Shown here in pieces: positions 41,433 through 50,700 of a DNA stretch of 64,000 bases (the stretch's first letter is position 1; each line of letters begins with the position of its first letter). Position numbers and translations under genes: made by a program. The notes beneath the pieces were generated by a model. It saw only the letters and a program-made list of their open reading frames with translations. It did not search any database and was not told the origin of the DNA. This stretch comes from Paraburkholderia acidisoli (GTDB lineage: Bacteria > Pseudomonadota > Gammaproteobacteria > Burkholderiales > Burkholderiaceae), in the NCBI RefSeq assembly GCF_009789675.1, contig NZ_CP046915.1, forward strand, positions 1,302,001 to 1,366,000. Reading direction: 5' to 3'.

Positions 41433-43004
41433 ATGGAGATTTCCGCCTTGACCCAAACCATCCTGATCGCTGGCTTCCAGCACGAAACCAACACCTTCGC
41501 GCCCTCGAAGGCCGCCTACGAAAATTTCGCGCGCGGCGAAGGCCACCCGGCCATGCCGCGCGGCGCGGCCATGCTGGAACTGCGCGACGTGAATCTGCCC
41601 GCCGGGGGCTTCATCCGCGCCGCCGAAGCCGAAGGCTGGGCGCTCGTGCCCGTGCTGTGGGCGGGCGCGAGCCCGTCCGCGCACGTGAGCGCCGACGCCT
41701 ACGAGCGCATTGCCGGCGAGATCGTGGCGGCGGTGGAACGGGGCGGCTTCGACGCCGTGTACCTCGACCTGCACGGCGCGATGGTCAGCGAGAATTTCGA
41801 CGACGGCGAAGGCGAGTTGCTCGCCCGCGTACGGCGCGCGGTGGGCCCGGCCATTCCCGTGGTCGCGTCGCTCGACCTGCACGCGAACGTCACCGAACGC
41901 ATGCTCGCGAACGCCGACGCGCTCGTTGCCTATCGCACCTATCCGCACGTGGACATGGCCGAAACCGGCGCGCGCGCGGCCGCGCTGCTCAAGACGCTGT
42001 TCGAGCGCGGCGGCCAGCGCGGCGGAGAAAGCGGCGGAGAATCAGGCAACCCGCGCGGCGCCTCGTTGGCCCGCGCCGTGCGGCGGCTGCCCTTCCTCAT
42101 TCCGATCAACGGCATGTGCACGTTGCTGGAGCCGTCGCGCTCGATGTACGCGCTGCTCGGCGAACACGAGCAAGGCGCGGTGCGCTCGCTCTCGTTCGCG
42201 CCCGGCTTTCCGGCCGCCGATTTCCCCGAGTGCGGCCCCGTGATCTGGGGCTACGGCGACACGCCCGAGGCCGCCGAAGCCGCCGTGGGCGCGCTCTACG
42301 AACGCATGCTCGCCGACGAAGCCCAATGGCAGGTGCCGTTCCTCGCGCCCGACGCGGCCGTGGCCGAAGCGCAGCGCCTCGCCGCCGACGCCTCGCACGC
42401 GAAAACCGGCCCGGTCGTGATCGCCGACACCCAGGACAACCCCGGCGCGGGCGCCGATTCGAACACGGCCGGCATGCTGCGCGCGCTCGTGAACGCCAAC
42501 GCGCAGGACGCCGCCATGGGCCTCTTCTTCGACCCGCAAGCCGCCGCGGCCGCGCACGCGGCGGGCGTGGGCGCGACGCTCGCGCTGTCGCTCGGCGGCA
42601 AGAGCGGCGTGCCCGGCGACACGCCGTTCGAGGGCAATTTCGAAGTGGTCGCGCTCTCCGACGGCCGCTGCCGCTACGACGGCCCGATGATGCACGGCAT
42701 GCAGGTGGAGATGGGGCCGGTGGCGTGTCTGCGCATCGGCGGCGTGCTGCTCGCGGTGAGCTCGACCAAGGCGCAGATGCTCGACCGCAATCTCTATCGC
42801 GTGGCCGGCATCGAACCCGAGCGCATGAAGATTCTCGTCAACAAGAGTTCGGTGCATTTTCGCGCCGACTTCGAACCGATCGCGCGCGCCGTGCTGGTCG
42901 CGAAAGCGCCCGGCCCGATGACCGCCGACCCCGCCGATCTGCCGTGGAAACATCTGAAGCCCGGCATTCGCCTGCGGCCGCGAGGACCGGCTTTCGCGGG
43001 GTGA
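41433..43004 (+). CDS. M81 family metallopeptidase (MlrC-like)
   Basis: A 523-residue protein of the M81 (microcystinase C, MlrC) family. FQHETNTFAPSKAAYENF opens the family, and VYLDLHGAMVSENFDDGEGELL, ASLDLHANVTERM and RTYPHVDMAETGARAA contain the conserved Asp and His zinc ligands; VIADTQDNPGAGADSNT marks the C-terminal domain. MlrC hydrolyses short peptides in the cytoplasm. The in-frame TTG at 41448 follows GGAG by 9 nt and would give a start (MTQTILIAGFQHETN) closer to homologues; the ATG at 41433 has no ribosome site. It follows the ACS-type carrier by about 290 bp, which suggests import and cleavage of a peptide-like compound. Confidence 0.88.
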   Translation: MEISALTQTILIAGFQHETNTFAPSKAAYENFARGEGHPAMPRGAAMLELRDVNLPAGGFIRAAEAEGWALVPVLWAGASPSAHVSADAYERIAGEIVAAVERGGFDAVYLDLHGAMVSENFDDGEGELLARVRRAVGPAIPVVASLDLHANVTERMLANADALVAYRTYPHVDMAETGARAAALLKTLFERGGQRGGESGGESGNPRGASLARAVRRLPFLIPINGMCTLLEPSRSMYALLGEHEQGAVRSLSFAPGFPAADFPECGPVIWGYGDTPEAAEAAVGALYERMLADEAQWQVPFLAPDAAVAEAQRLAADASHAKTGPVVIADTQDNPGAGADSNTAGMLRALVNANAQDAAMGLFFDPQAAAAAHAAGVGATLALSLGGKSGVPGDTPFEGNFEVVALSDGRCRYDGPMMHGMQVEMGPVACLRIGGVLLAVSSTKAQMLDRNLYRVAGIEPERMKILVNKSSVHFRADFEPIARAVLVAKAPGPMTADPADLPWKHLKPGIRLRPRGPAFAG

Positions 43005-43061
43005 TTCTCTAACTGATTCTCTGGCTGATTCTCTGGCTGATTCGCAGGCTGAATCACGGTC
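43002..43061. repeat. five 12 bp repeats beginning with the M81 stop codon
   Basis: TGATTCTCTAAC, TGATTCTCTGGC, TGATTCTCTGGC, TGATTCGCAGGC, TGAATCACGGTC: the first TGA is the stop codon and, because the unit is 12 bp, each copy supplies another in-phase TGA. Similarity decays away from the gene. From 43062 to the riboswitch at 43290 no gene is recognised. Confidence 0.88.
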
Positions 43062-43289
43062 TGCAAAAGGAATGAAAACGGCCTGAAAACGGGCAACCGC
43101 GCGACGCGCGCGTGCATGCGCGCCCTCTCGCGGTGCATTTTTGAGACGTTCGAGTGCGCACTACGCCCCGCGTCAGCGTGACCGCACTCGAATTCGCGAC
43201 GAAGCACGCCAAAAACACACACCACGCAGCGCTGGCACGATTCCCGCTTAAAGGAGTGGGCAAGGAGCCGGCGCAGCATCCGGTTCGGA

Positions 43290-43397
43290 CAATCTGGAAA
43301 TGGACGGCTAGGGTTCCGGTCTGCACACGCAGGCGCTGGTCCGAGAGCTGTCGACCTCTGGCGAGGTTACACGGCGGGATAAAAGCCCGGGAGAGAA
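43290..43397 (+). promoter_or_regulatory. guanidine-I (ykkC) riboswitch
   Basis: The conserved ykkC landmarks occur in order: GGACGGCTAGGGTTCCGG at 43302-43319, CTGGTCCGAGAG at 43336-43347 and ACGGCGGGATAAAAGCCCGGG at 43371-43391 (given here in parts), with variable arms between. This class binds guanidinium and turns on guanidine carboxylase and exporter genes. It ends about 57 nt before the ATG of the ABC binding protein. Just before that start GAGG at 43443-43446 can pair with CCTC at 43451-43454 around TCAA, a small hairpin that could hide the ribosome site as the expression platform (inference). Confidence 0.95.
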
Positions 43398-43454
43398 CGC
43401 GATGATTCGCGCTGCTCCCTGCCGTCGTCAACCGCTCCTTCCGAGGTCAACCTC

Positions 43455-44525
43455 ATGCGCAAGCTTGCACGCTGTCTTGGCATCGCCGCTCTCTCCCTCG
43501 CCGCACTCGCCTCTCACTCCGCCTTCGCGGCGGGACGCACCGACTTCAAGGTTTGCTGGACCATCTACGCGGGCTGGATGCCGTGGGGCGAGGCCAAAAC
43601 CCAGGGCATCGTCTCCAAATGGGCGAAGAAGTACGGCATCAATATCGATGTCGTGCAACTGAACGACTACGTCGAATCGATCAATCAGTACACGGCCGGC
43701 AAGTTCGACGGCTGCGCGATGACCAACATGGACGCGCTCACCATTCCGGCTTCGGGCGGCGTGGATTCGACGGCGCTCATCGTCAGCGACTATTCGAACG
43801 GCAACGACGGCGTGCTCATGAAGGGCAAAGGCAAGACGCTCGCCGACCTGAAGGGTCAGCAGGTCAACCTCGTGCAGTTCTCCGTCTCGCACTATCTGCT
43901 CGCACGCGCGCTCGACAGCGCCCATATGAGCGAGCGCGATCTCAAGGTCGTGAATACTTCGGACGCCGACATTTCCGGCGCGTTCGCCACGCCCACGGTG
44001 CACAACGCCGTCACGTGGAATCCCATGCTCTCCGACCTCAAGGCGCAGCCCAACGTGACCGAAGTGTTCGATTCGAGCAAGATTCCCGGCGAGATCATGG
44101 ACATGATGGTCGTCAACACGAAGACCCTGCAGCAGAACCCGGCGCTCGGCAAGGCGCTCACCGGCGCATGGTTCGAGATGGTCGCGCTGATGCACGGCAA
44201 CTCGCCGGCAACGACCTCGGCGCTCACGGCCATGGCCAAGGCGTCCGGCACCGACCTCGCCAACTTCAAGGGCCAGCTCTCGACCACCGCGCTGTTCTAC
44301 ACGCCGCAGGCCGCGCTCAGCTTCGTCACGAGCCCCGACATGCCGAAGATCATGACGCGCGTCGCGCAGTTCTCGTTCGATCACGGTCTGCTCGGCCAGG
44401 ACGCGAAAAGCGCCGACGCCGTGGGCATGGCGTTCGACAAGGGCGTCGTGACCGGCAACAAGAACAACGTGAAGCTGCGCTTCGACCCGAGCTATGTCGC
44501 CATGGCGGCGGCGGGCAAGCTCTGA
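43455..44525 (+). CDS. ABC substrate-binding protein of the guanidine operon (SsuA/TauA-NMT1 type)
   Basis: A 356-residue periplasmic protein with a signal peptide (ARCLGIAALSLAALASHSAFAAG, cleavage near residue 25). FKVCWTIYAGWMPWGEAKTQGIV, YTAGKFDGCAMTNMDAL and LVQFSVSHYLLARAL are family features of the urea-carboxylase-associated binding proteins. It is the first gene after the guanidine riboswitch and is followed by permease and ATPase genes. Families of this kind are found in guanidine carboxylase operons and probably bring guanidinium or a guanidine derivative into the cell. Direct ligand evidence is not available from sequence. Confidence 0.88.
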   Translation: MRKLARCLGIAALSLAALASHSAFAAGRTDFKVCWTIYAGWMPWGEAKTQGIVSKWAKKYGINIDVVQLNDYVESINQYTAGKFDGCAMTNMDALTIPASGGVDSTALIVSDYSNGNDGVLMKGKGKTLADLKGQQVNLVQFSVSHYLLARALDSAHMSERDLKVVNTSDADISGAFATPTVHNAVTWNPMLSDLKAQPNVTEVFDSSKIPGEIMDMMVVNTKTLQQNPALGKALTGAWFEMVALMHGNSPATTSALTAMAKASGTDLANFKGQLSTTALFYTPQAALSFVTSPDMPKIMTRVAQFSFDHGLLGQDAKSADAVGMAFDKGVVTGNKNNVKLRFDPSYVAMAAAGKL

Positions 44526-44583
44526 CGCGCGGTTCATGCCTCGCAACACGCTTCGAACCCCGCTTTAGAACAAGGCGCTCACC

Positions 44584-45399
44584 ATGCGACTCATCAACCG
44601 ACATCCGAGCCGGATCGGCGGCCTCATGCTGCTCCTGCTGCCGTTCGTCGTGCTGTGCGCGGTCTACTTCACGGGATCGTCGCTGCGGCTCGCCGCCAAC
44701 CCCGACGACAAGCTGCTCCCGAGCGCCGCGCAAATGAGCGATGCGGTGAAGTCCGTCGCGTTCACCGAAGACCGGCGCACCGGCGAGTACCTGCTGTGGG
44801 ACGACACGCTCTCCAGCCTGCGGCGGCTCGGCATCGGCCTCGTGGTGAGCGCCGTGATCGCGCTGGTGGCCGCCATCGCCACGGGCGCGCTGCCGCTCGT
44901 GAGCGCGACGCTCTCGCCGTTCATCACCGTGGTCTCGATGGTGCCGCCGCTCGCCGTGCTGCCGATCCTCTTCATCGTGTTCGGGCTCGACGAGTTGTCG
45001 AAGGTCGTGCTCATCGTGATCGGCATCACGCCGATGATGATTCGCGATCTGCACGCGCGCAGCGCCGAGATTCCCGCCGAGCTGTGGGTCAAGGCGCAGA
45101 CGCTCGGCGCGACCAGCTGGACGCTGATCCTGCGTCTCGTGCTGCCGCAATTGCTACCGCGCCTGCTGGTGGCGTTGCGGCTCTCGCTGGGCGCGGCGTG
45201 GCTCTTTCTGATCGCGGCCGAAGCGATCGCGTCCACCGACGGCCTCGGCTATCGCATCTTCCTCGTGCGCCGTTATTTGTCGATGGATCTGATCCTGCCG
45301 TACGTGGCCTGGATCACGCTGCTCGCGTGGCTCACCGACGAGCTGCTGCGCCGCCTCACGCAATGGTGTTTCCCGTGGTACGGCGGAGGCGCGCGATGA
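44584..45399 (+). CDS. ABC transporter permease (SsuC/TauC type), guanidine operon
   Basis: A 271-residue inner-membrane protein with five to six transmembrane helices. The coupling segment EIPAELWVKAQTLGATSWTLILRLVLPQLLPRLL is the EAA-type loop of the nitrate/sulfonate/taurine permeases. The N-terminal region has one extra hydrophobic helix and a periplasmic stretch (LRLAANPDDKLLPSAAQM). Its stop overlaps the ATPase start (ATGA), so the two are translationally coupled. It works with the preceding binding protein. Confidence 0.9.
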   Translation: MRLINRHPSRIGGLMLLLLPFVVLCAVYFTGSSLRLAANPDDKLLPSAAQMSDAVKSVAFTEDRRTGEYLLWDDTLSSLRRLGIGLVVSAVIALVAAIATGALPLVSATLSPFITVVSMVPPLAVLPILFIVFGLDELSKVVLIVIGITPMMIRDLHARSAEIPAELWVKAQTLGATSWTLILRLVLPQLLPRLLVALRLSLGAAWLFLIAAEAIASTDGLGYRIFLVRRYLSMDLILPYVAWITLLAWLTDELLRRLTQWCFPWYGGGAR

Positions 45400-46187
45400 T
45401 CGAAGTCCGCAACGTCTGGAAGGAATACGGCGAACAGGTCGTGCTCGAACGCCTGAATCTCACCGTGCGCGAAGGCGAATTCTGTTCGATGGTGGGCGCC
45501 TCGGGCTGCGGCAAGTCCACGTTCCTGCGCCTGCTGCTCGGCCAGGAACGCGCCACGCGCGGCGAGATCCGGCTCGACGGCGCGCCGCTGCCCGCCGAAC
45601 CCGACGCGCATCGCGGCGTCGTGTTTCAGCGCTACTCGGTGTTCGATCATCTGAGCGTGCTGCGCAACGTCATGCTCGGGCTGGAGTTGCCGCGCGCGAA
45701 GTTCACGGGGCGCCTCTTTGGCGCGCAACGGCGCGCCGCACGCGACGAGGCCGCGGCGATGCTCGAACGCGTGGGCCTAGGCGCGGCGCTGGAGAAGTAT
45801 CCGCAGCAGCTCTCGGGCGGCATGCAGCAGCGTCTCGCCATCGCCCAGGCGCTGATGATGAAGCCGCGCGTGCTGCTGCTCGACGAACCGTTCGGCGCGC
45901 TCGATCCCGGCATTCGCCGCGACATGCACGTGCTGCTCGCGGAGCTATGGCGCGAAGCGAAGCTCACGATCTTCATGGTCACGCACGACCTGAAGGAGGG
46001 CTTCACGCTCGGCAGCCGCGTGCTCGTGTTCGACAAGGTGCGCGTCGATCCGCAGGCGCCCGGCGCGTACGGCGCGCGCATCACCTACGACATTCCCCTC
46101 GATCGCAGCCGCGCTTCGGCCTCCGCCCTTCACCTGGCGCAGGCGGCCGTGCGCGGCGCATCGGCAATCGAACGGGTCTCCGCGTGA
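45396..46187 (+). CDS. ABC transporter ATPase (SsuB/TauB type), guanidine operon
   Basis: A 263-residue ATPase. Walker A GASGCGKSTFL, Q-loop VVFQRYSVFDHL, signature LSGGMQQRLAIAQAL, Walker B VLLLDEPFGALD and the switch His in VTHDLKEGF are all intact. The tail after ARITYDIPL is a short variable region. The ATG overlaps the permease stop by four bases. It completes the guanidine-riboswitch-controlled importer. Confidence 0.92.
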   Translation: MIEVRNVWKEYGEQVVLERLNLTVREGEFCSMVGASGCGKSTFLRLLLGQERATRGEIRLDGAPLPAEPDAHRGVVFQRYSVFDHLSVLRNVMLGLELPRAKFTGRLFGAQRRAARDEAAAMLERVGLGAALEKYPQQLSGGMQQRLAIAQALMMKPRVLLLDEPFGALDPGIRRDMHVLLAELWREAKLTIFMVTHDLKEGFTLGSRVLVFDKVRVDPQAPGAYGARITYDIPLDRSRASASALHLAQAAVRGASAIERVSA

Positions 46188-46211
46188 CGGAACCCGGTTG
46201 AAGGAACCCTC

Positions 46212-46916
46212 ATGACCTTGCTGCTCGAAGAAACCGTACCCGGAGGCGGCCACGCCTCGCTCATCGTCAAGCGCGGCCAGTCGCTGCGCGTAACCGACCT
46301 GCGCGGCGGCGCGAACGTCAGCGTGATGATGGTCAACGCCGCCGAAAAGAGCGAACGGCTCAATCTGCCCGATTCGCTCAAGTGCCAGCACACGGCGAAG
46401 CTCACGGCGGGCCACTGCCTCTACTCCGACATGGGCCGCGTGCTCGCCGCCATCGTCGCGGATACCTGCGGCTGGCACGACAGCCTCGGCGGCGTCTCGA
46501 ACGCGCAGGAAGTGTTCGAACGCTACGGCGCGGGCCGCTACCAGGAACTGCGCAACGGCTTCTACCGCAACGGCACCGACAACCTGCTCGTCGAGATGGG
46601 CAAATGGGGACTCGGCATGACCGACCTGATGATGACGCTCAATCTGTTCAGCCGCGTCGACGTCACGAGCGAAGGCGCGCTCAGCTTCGTGCCGGGCAAT
46701 TCGCAGGCGGGCGATTACGTCGACCTCTATGCGCCGATGAACACGCTGGTCGTGCTCACCGCCATCCAGCATCCGCTCGACCCGAACGCCGACTACGCGC
46801 CCCAACCCGTCAAGCTCGAACTGAGCGTGGCGCAGCCCGACGTGGCCGAAATCTGCCGCACGGCCTGCGAGGAAAACGTGCGCGGCTTCCTCAACACCGA
46901 ACGATTCTTTCTGTGA
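46212..46916 (+). CDS. urea-carboxylase-associated protein 1 / carboxyguanidine deiminase subunit
   Basis: A 234-residue DUF1989-type protein. [44 protein letters not shown] and [20 protein letters not shown] correspond to the urea-carboxylase-associated family; related genes encode the CgdA/CgdB carboxyguanidine deiminase, which removes ammonia from carboxyguanidine to give allophanate. The conserved Cys-His pair in DTCGWHD is a candidate active or metal site. AAGGAA lies 6 nt before the ATG. The adjacent paralogue at 46931-47572 is the second subunit. Which of the two is CgdA or CgdB is not assigned here. Confidence 0.87.
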   Translation: MTLLLEETVPGGGHASLIVKRGQSLRVTDLRGGANVSVMMVNAAEKSERLNLPDSLKCQHTAKLTAGHCLYSDMGRVLAAIVADTCGWHDSLGGVSNAQEVFERYGAGRYQELRNGFYRNGTDNLLVEMGKWGLGMTDLMMTLNLFSRVDVTSEGALSFVPGNSQAGDYVDLYAPMNTLVVLTAIQHPLDPNADYAPQPVKLELSVAQPDVAEICRTACEENVRGFLNTERFFL

Positions 46917-46930
46917 GCGGAGATACACGC

Positions 46931-47572
46931 ATGACCACGACACTCACTGTCAGCGAAAAACAGCCCGAACACGCGGTGTATCGCGAAACGCTCGGCGCGG
47001 GCGAGCCGTGGCTTCACGAGGTGAAGGCCGGGCAAACGCTGCGTATCGTCGACCTCGAAGGCAATCAGGCCGTGGACACGCTGTTCTACAGCCTAGCCGA
47101 CCCACGCGAGCGCTTCGATCCGCAACGCACCTTGCGCCGCCAGCAGCGCCTCTACCTGAGCACGGGCACGGTGCTGTATTCGAACCTCGGCAATCCCATG
47201 CTGACGATCGTGGCCGATACCTGCGGCCGTCACGACACGCTCGGCGGCGCGTGCGCCCAGGAGAGCAACACGGTGCGCTACGCGCTGCAAAAGCGCTACA
47301 TGCATAGCTGCCGCGACAACTTCCTGCGTGCCTGCGCGCACGACGGACGGCTCTCGAAGCAGGACATCGGCGCGAACGTCAACTTCTTCATGAACGTACC
47401 GGTGACGGCCGAAGGCGGTCTCACGTTCGAAGACGGCATTTCCGCGCCGGGCAAGTACGTGGAACTGCGTGCGGAAATGGACGTGATCGTGCTGATCTCG
47501 AACTGCCCGCAATTGAACAACCCGTGCAACGCCTACAACCCCACGCCCGCGGAGCTGCTGATATGGAACTGA
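46931..47572 (+). CDS. urea-carboxylase-associated protein 2 / carboxyguanidine deiminase subunit
   Basis: A 213-residue paralogue of the preceding protein. [62 protein letters not shown] and the C-terminal [16 protein letters not shown], with clustered conserved cysteines and a histidine, are hallmarks of the family. The two subunits are proposed to act as a heteromeric deiminase between the carboxylase and the allophanate hydrolase. The gene is 14 bp after its partner. Its stop overlaps a 36-codon ORF (47563-47673). Confidence 0.88.
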   Translation: MTTTLTVSEKQPEHAVYRETLGAGEPWLHEVKAGQTLRIVDLEGNQAVDTLFYSLADPRERFDPQRTLRRQQRLYLSTGTVLYSNLGNPMLTIVADTCGRHDTLGGACAQESNTVRYALQKRYMHSCRDNFLRACAHDGRLSKQDIGANVNFFMNVPVTAEGGLTFEDGISAPGKYVELRAEMDVIVLISNCPQLNNPCNAYNPTPAELLIWN

Positions 47573-47673
47573 GCGACCTCGAGCGCGTACGCCGCTGGAT
47601 TCATCACCTTTTGCTGGTGCGCTCGGGCCGCTGCTGCACGCGCACGCGCGAACAACTGACCCAGCACCACTGA
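47563..47673 (+). CDS. possible 36-residue small protein in the guanidine operon
   Basis: An ATG at 47563, with GGAG 8 nt upstream, opens a 36-codon frame ([20 protein letters not shown] at its start) that overlaps the end of the deiminase subunit gene by 10 nt and ends 94 bp before the carboxylase. The peptide is basic, with an amphipathic helix-like centre and two adjacent cysteines near residue 24. I do not recognise it. It may be a translated small protein, a coupling element, or chance. Confidence 0.4.
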   Translation: MELSDLERVRRWIHHLLLVRSGRCCTRTREQLTQHH

Positions 47674-47767
47674 AGCACGCCACCTGTCGCTGACGCGACG
47701 CGAGCCACGGACGACCGTGGCCGCCATTCCCACGGCGGGACGGCCCGCCTCCCCAAAGACGCTTTCC

Positions 47768-50700
47768 ATGTTCGAGAAGATCCTGATTGCCAATCGCGGC
47801 GCGATCGCGTGTCGCATTCTCCGAACGCTGCGCGAACTCGATGTGACCGGCGTGGCCGTGTTCGCAGAAGCCGACCGCGCGAGCCGTCACGTGAGCGAAG
47901 CGCCCATCGCGCACGAACTGGGCGATGGACCCGCCGCATCGACGTATCTCGACACCGCAAAGATTCTCGCGATCGCGCGGCGCGAGGGCGTGCAGGCGAT
48001 CCATCCCGGTTACGGATTTTTGTCGGAGAACGCGGCGTTCGGCGAGGCCTGCGAGGCGGCCGGCATCGCCTTCATTGGCCCGACGCCCGCGCAGTTACGC
48101 GCATTCGGCCTCAAGCACACGGCGCGCGAGATCGCCGCGCGCGAAGGCGTGCCGATGCTCGAAGGCACCGGCCTGCTCGCGAATCTCGAAGCGGCGCTCG
48201 ACGCGGCGCGCGCGATCGGCTATCCGGTGATGCTCAAGAGCACGGCGGGCGGCGGCGGGATCGGCATGCGCGTGTGCTGGAACGAAGCCGATCTCGGTAC
48301 GCATTTCGACGCCGTCAAACGGCTCGGCGAAAACAATTTCAGCGACGCGGGCGTGTTCCTCGAAAAGTACATCGAACGCGCGCGGCATCTGGAAGTGCAG
48401 GTATTCGGCGACGGCCGGGGCCACGCCATCGCGCTGGGCGTGCGCGATTGCTCGGTGCAGCGGCGCAACCAGAAAGTGCTGGAGGAAACCCCCGCGCCGT
48501 GCCTGCCCGAGGGCATCGCGCAGGCGCTCTGCGACGCGGCGGTGAAGCTCGCGAAGGCCGTCGATTACCGCTCGGCGGGCACGGTCGAATTCGTCTACGA
48601 CAGCGCCGTGCGCCGCTTCTACTTTCTCGAAGTGAACACGCGCCTGCAGGTCGAGCACGGCGTGACGGAACAGGTGTGGGGCGTCGACCTCGTGCGCTGG
48701 ATGATCGAACTCGCGGCGGGCACGCTCGCGCCGCTCGACACGCTGTTCGCGCAGCTCGCGCCACGCGGTCACGCGATCCAGGCGCGGCTTTACGCCGAAG
48801 ATCCGGGCCGCGATTTCAAGCCGAGCCCGGGCCTGCTCACCGACGTGGCGTTTCCGCAGGCGGACGGCAAAGCGCTGCGCATCGACACATGGATCGAAGC
48901 CGGCTGCGAAGTGCCGCCCTACTTCGACCCGATGCTCGCGAAGCTGATCGCATGGTCGCCCACGCGCGACGAAGCACGCCACGCGCTCGACGCCGCGCTG
49001 CAAGCCACGCGTATTTACGGCGTGGAAACGAACCGCGATTATCTGCGCCAGATTCTCGACGACACGCCGTTCGCGTCCGGCGAACCCTGGACACGCTGCC
49101 TCGAATCGCTCACGTATCGCGCGAGCACCGTCGAAGTCGTGAGCGGCGGCACGCAGACCACGGTGCAGGACGTTCCGGGCCGCCTCGGTTACTGGGCCGT
49201 CGGCATTCCGCCTTCGGGGCCGATGGACGACCGCGCGATGCAGCTCGGCAATCGCCTGCTCGGCAACGCCACGGACGCGGCCGCGCTCGAAATCACCATG
49301 AGCGGCCCCACGCTGCGCTTCAACACCGAAGCCGTGGTGGCCGTCACGGGCGCCGAGCTTCCCGTGCTGCTCGACGGTCGCGCGCAGCCAATGCACACGC
49401 GCTTCGTGGTCAAGGCGGGCGCGACGCTCGCGCTCGGCGCGATACGCGGCGCGGGCGCGCGCGCCTACCTGTGCGTGCGCGGCGGCTTCGACGTCGCGCT
49501 TTATCTCGGCAGCCGCAGCACGTTCACGCTCGGTCAGTTCGGCGGTCATGGCGGGCGGGCGATCCGCGCGGGCGACGTGCTGCATCTCTATCCGCTCGAC
49601 CACGACGGGCATGCGGGCGACGCGCTGACCAATGCGCTGACCAATGCGCTAACCAATGCGCTGACCCACGCGCTGACCCACGTCCCGCCGCTCGAGGCCG
49701 TGCGCACGATCCGCGTGATCTACGGTCCGCACGGCGCGCCCGAATATTTCAGCGCGCCCTATATCGCGCGTTTTCTCGCCACGGAATGGGAGATCCACTT
49801 CAATTCGAGCCGCACGGGCGTGCGCCTGATCGGCCCGAAACCGGAGTGGGCGCGCGAGGACGGCGGCGAAGCGGGACTGCATCCGTCGAACATTCACGAC
49901 AATCCGTATGCGGTGGGCGCGATCGACTTCACGGGCGACATGCCGGTGATACTCGGCCCGGACGGCCCCAGCCTCGGCGGTTTCGTGTGCCCCGTGACCA
50001 TCATCGAGGCGGACTTGTGGCAGATCGGCCAGTTGAAGGCCGGCGACAAGGTGCGCTTCGTGCCGGTGGACATGGGCGCGGCGCGCGCGGCCATGCGTCA
50101 GCGCGAGCGCGAATTGCACAACCTCGTGCTCGAACCGCGCGAGATGCCGGAGCCCACCGCGACGCTGGCTTCCCTGCCTTCGCCCATCGTGCTCGACCTA
50201 GGCGCGGATCAGGAACGGCTCGTGGCGCGCGTTTCCGGCGACACGCATCTGCTGCTCGAGATCGGCCCGGCGGAACTCGACCTCGTCGCGCGCTTTCGCG
50301 GCCACGCGCTGATGCAGTCGCTCGAAGCGCAGGCGCTGCCCGGCGTGATCGACCTGACGCCCGGCATACGCTCGCTGCAGGTGCACTACCGCCCCGACAC
50401 GTTGCCGCTCGCGCGCCTGCTCGAGATCGTCACGCGCGCATGGCAGGACGTGCTGCTGCAACAGGATCTGCGCGTGCCCTCGCGCGTGGTGCATATTCCG
50501 CTGTCCTGGGACGATCCCGCCTGCCGTCTCGCCATCGACAAATACATGACCACGGTGCGCAAGGACGCGCCATGGTGCCCGAGCAATCTGGAGTTCATCC
50601 GCCGTATCAACGATCTCGACTCGCTCGACGCGGTCAAGCGCATCGTGTTCGAGGCGAGTTATCTCGTGATGGGTCTCGGCGACGTGTATCTCGGCGCGCC

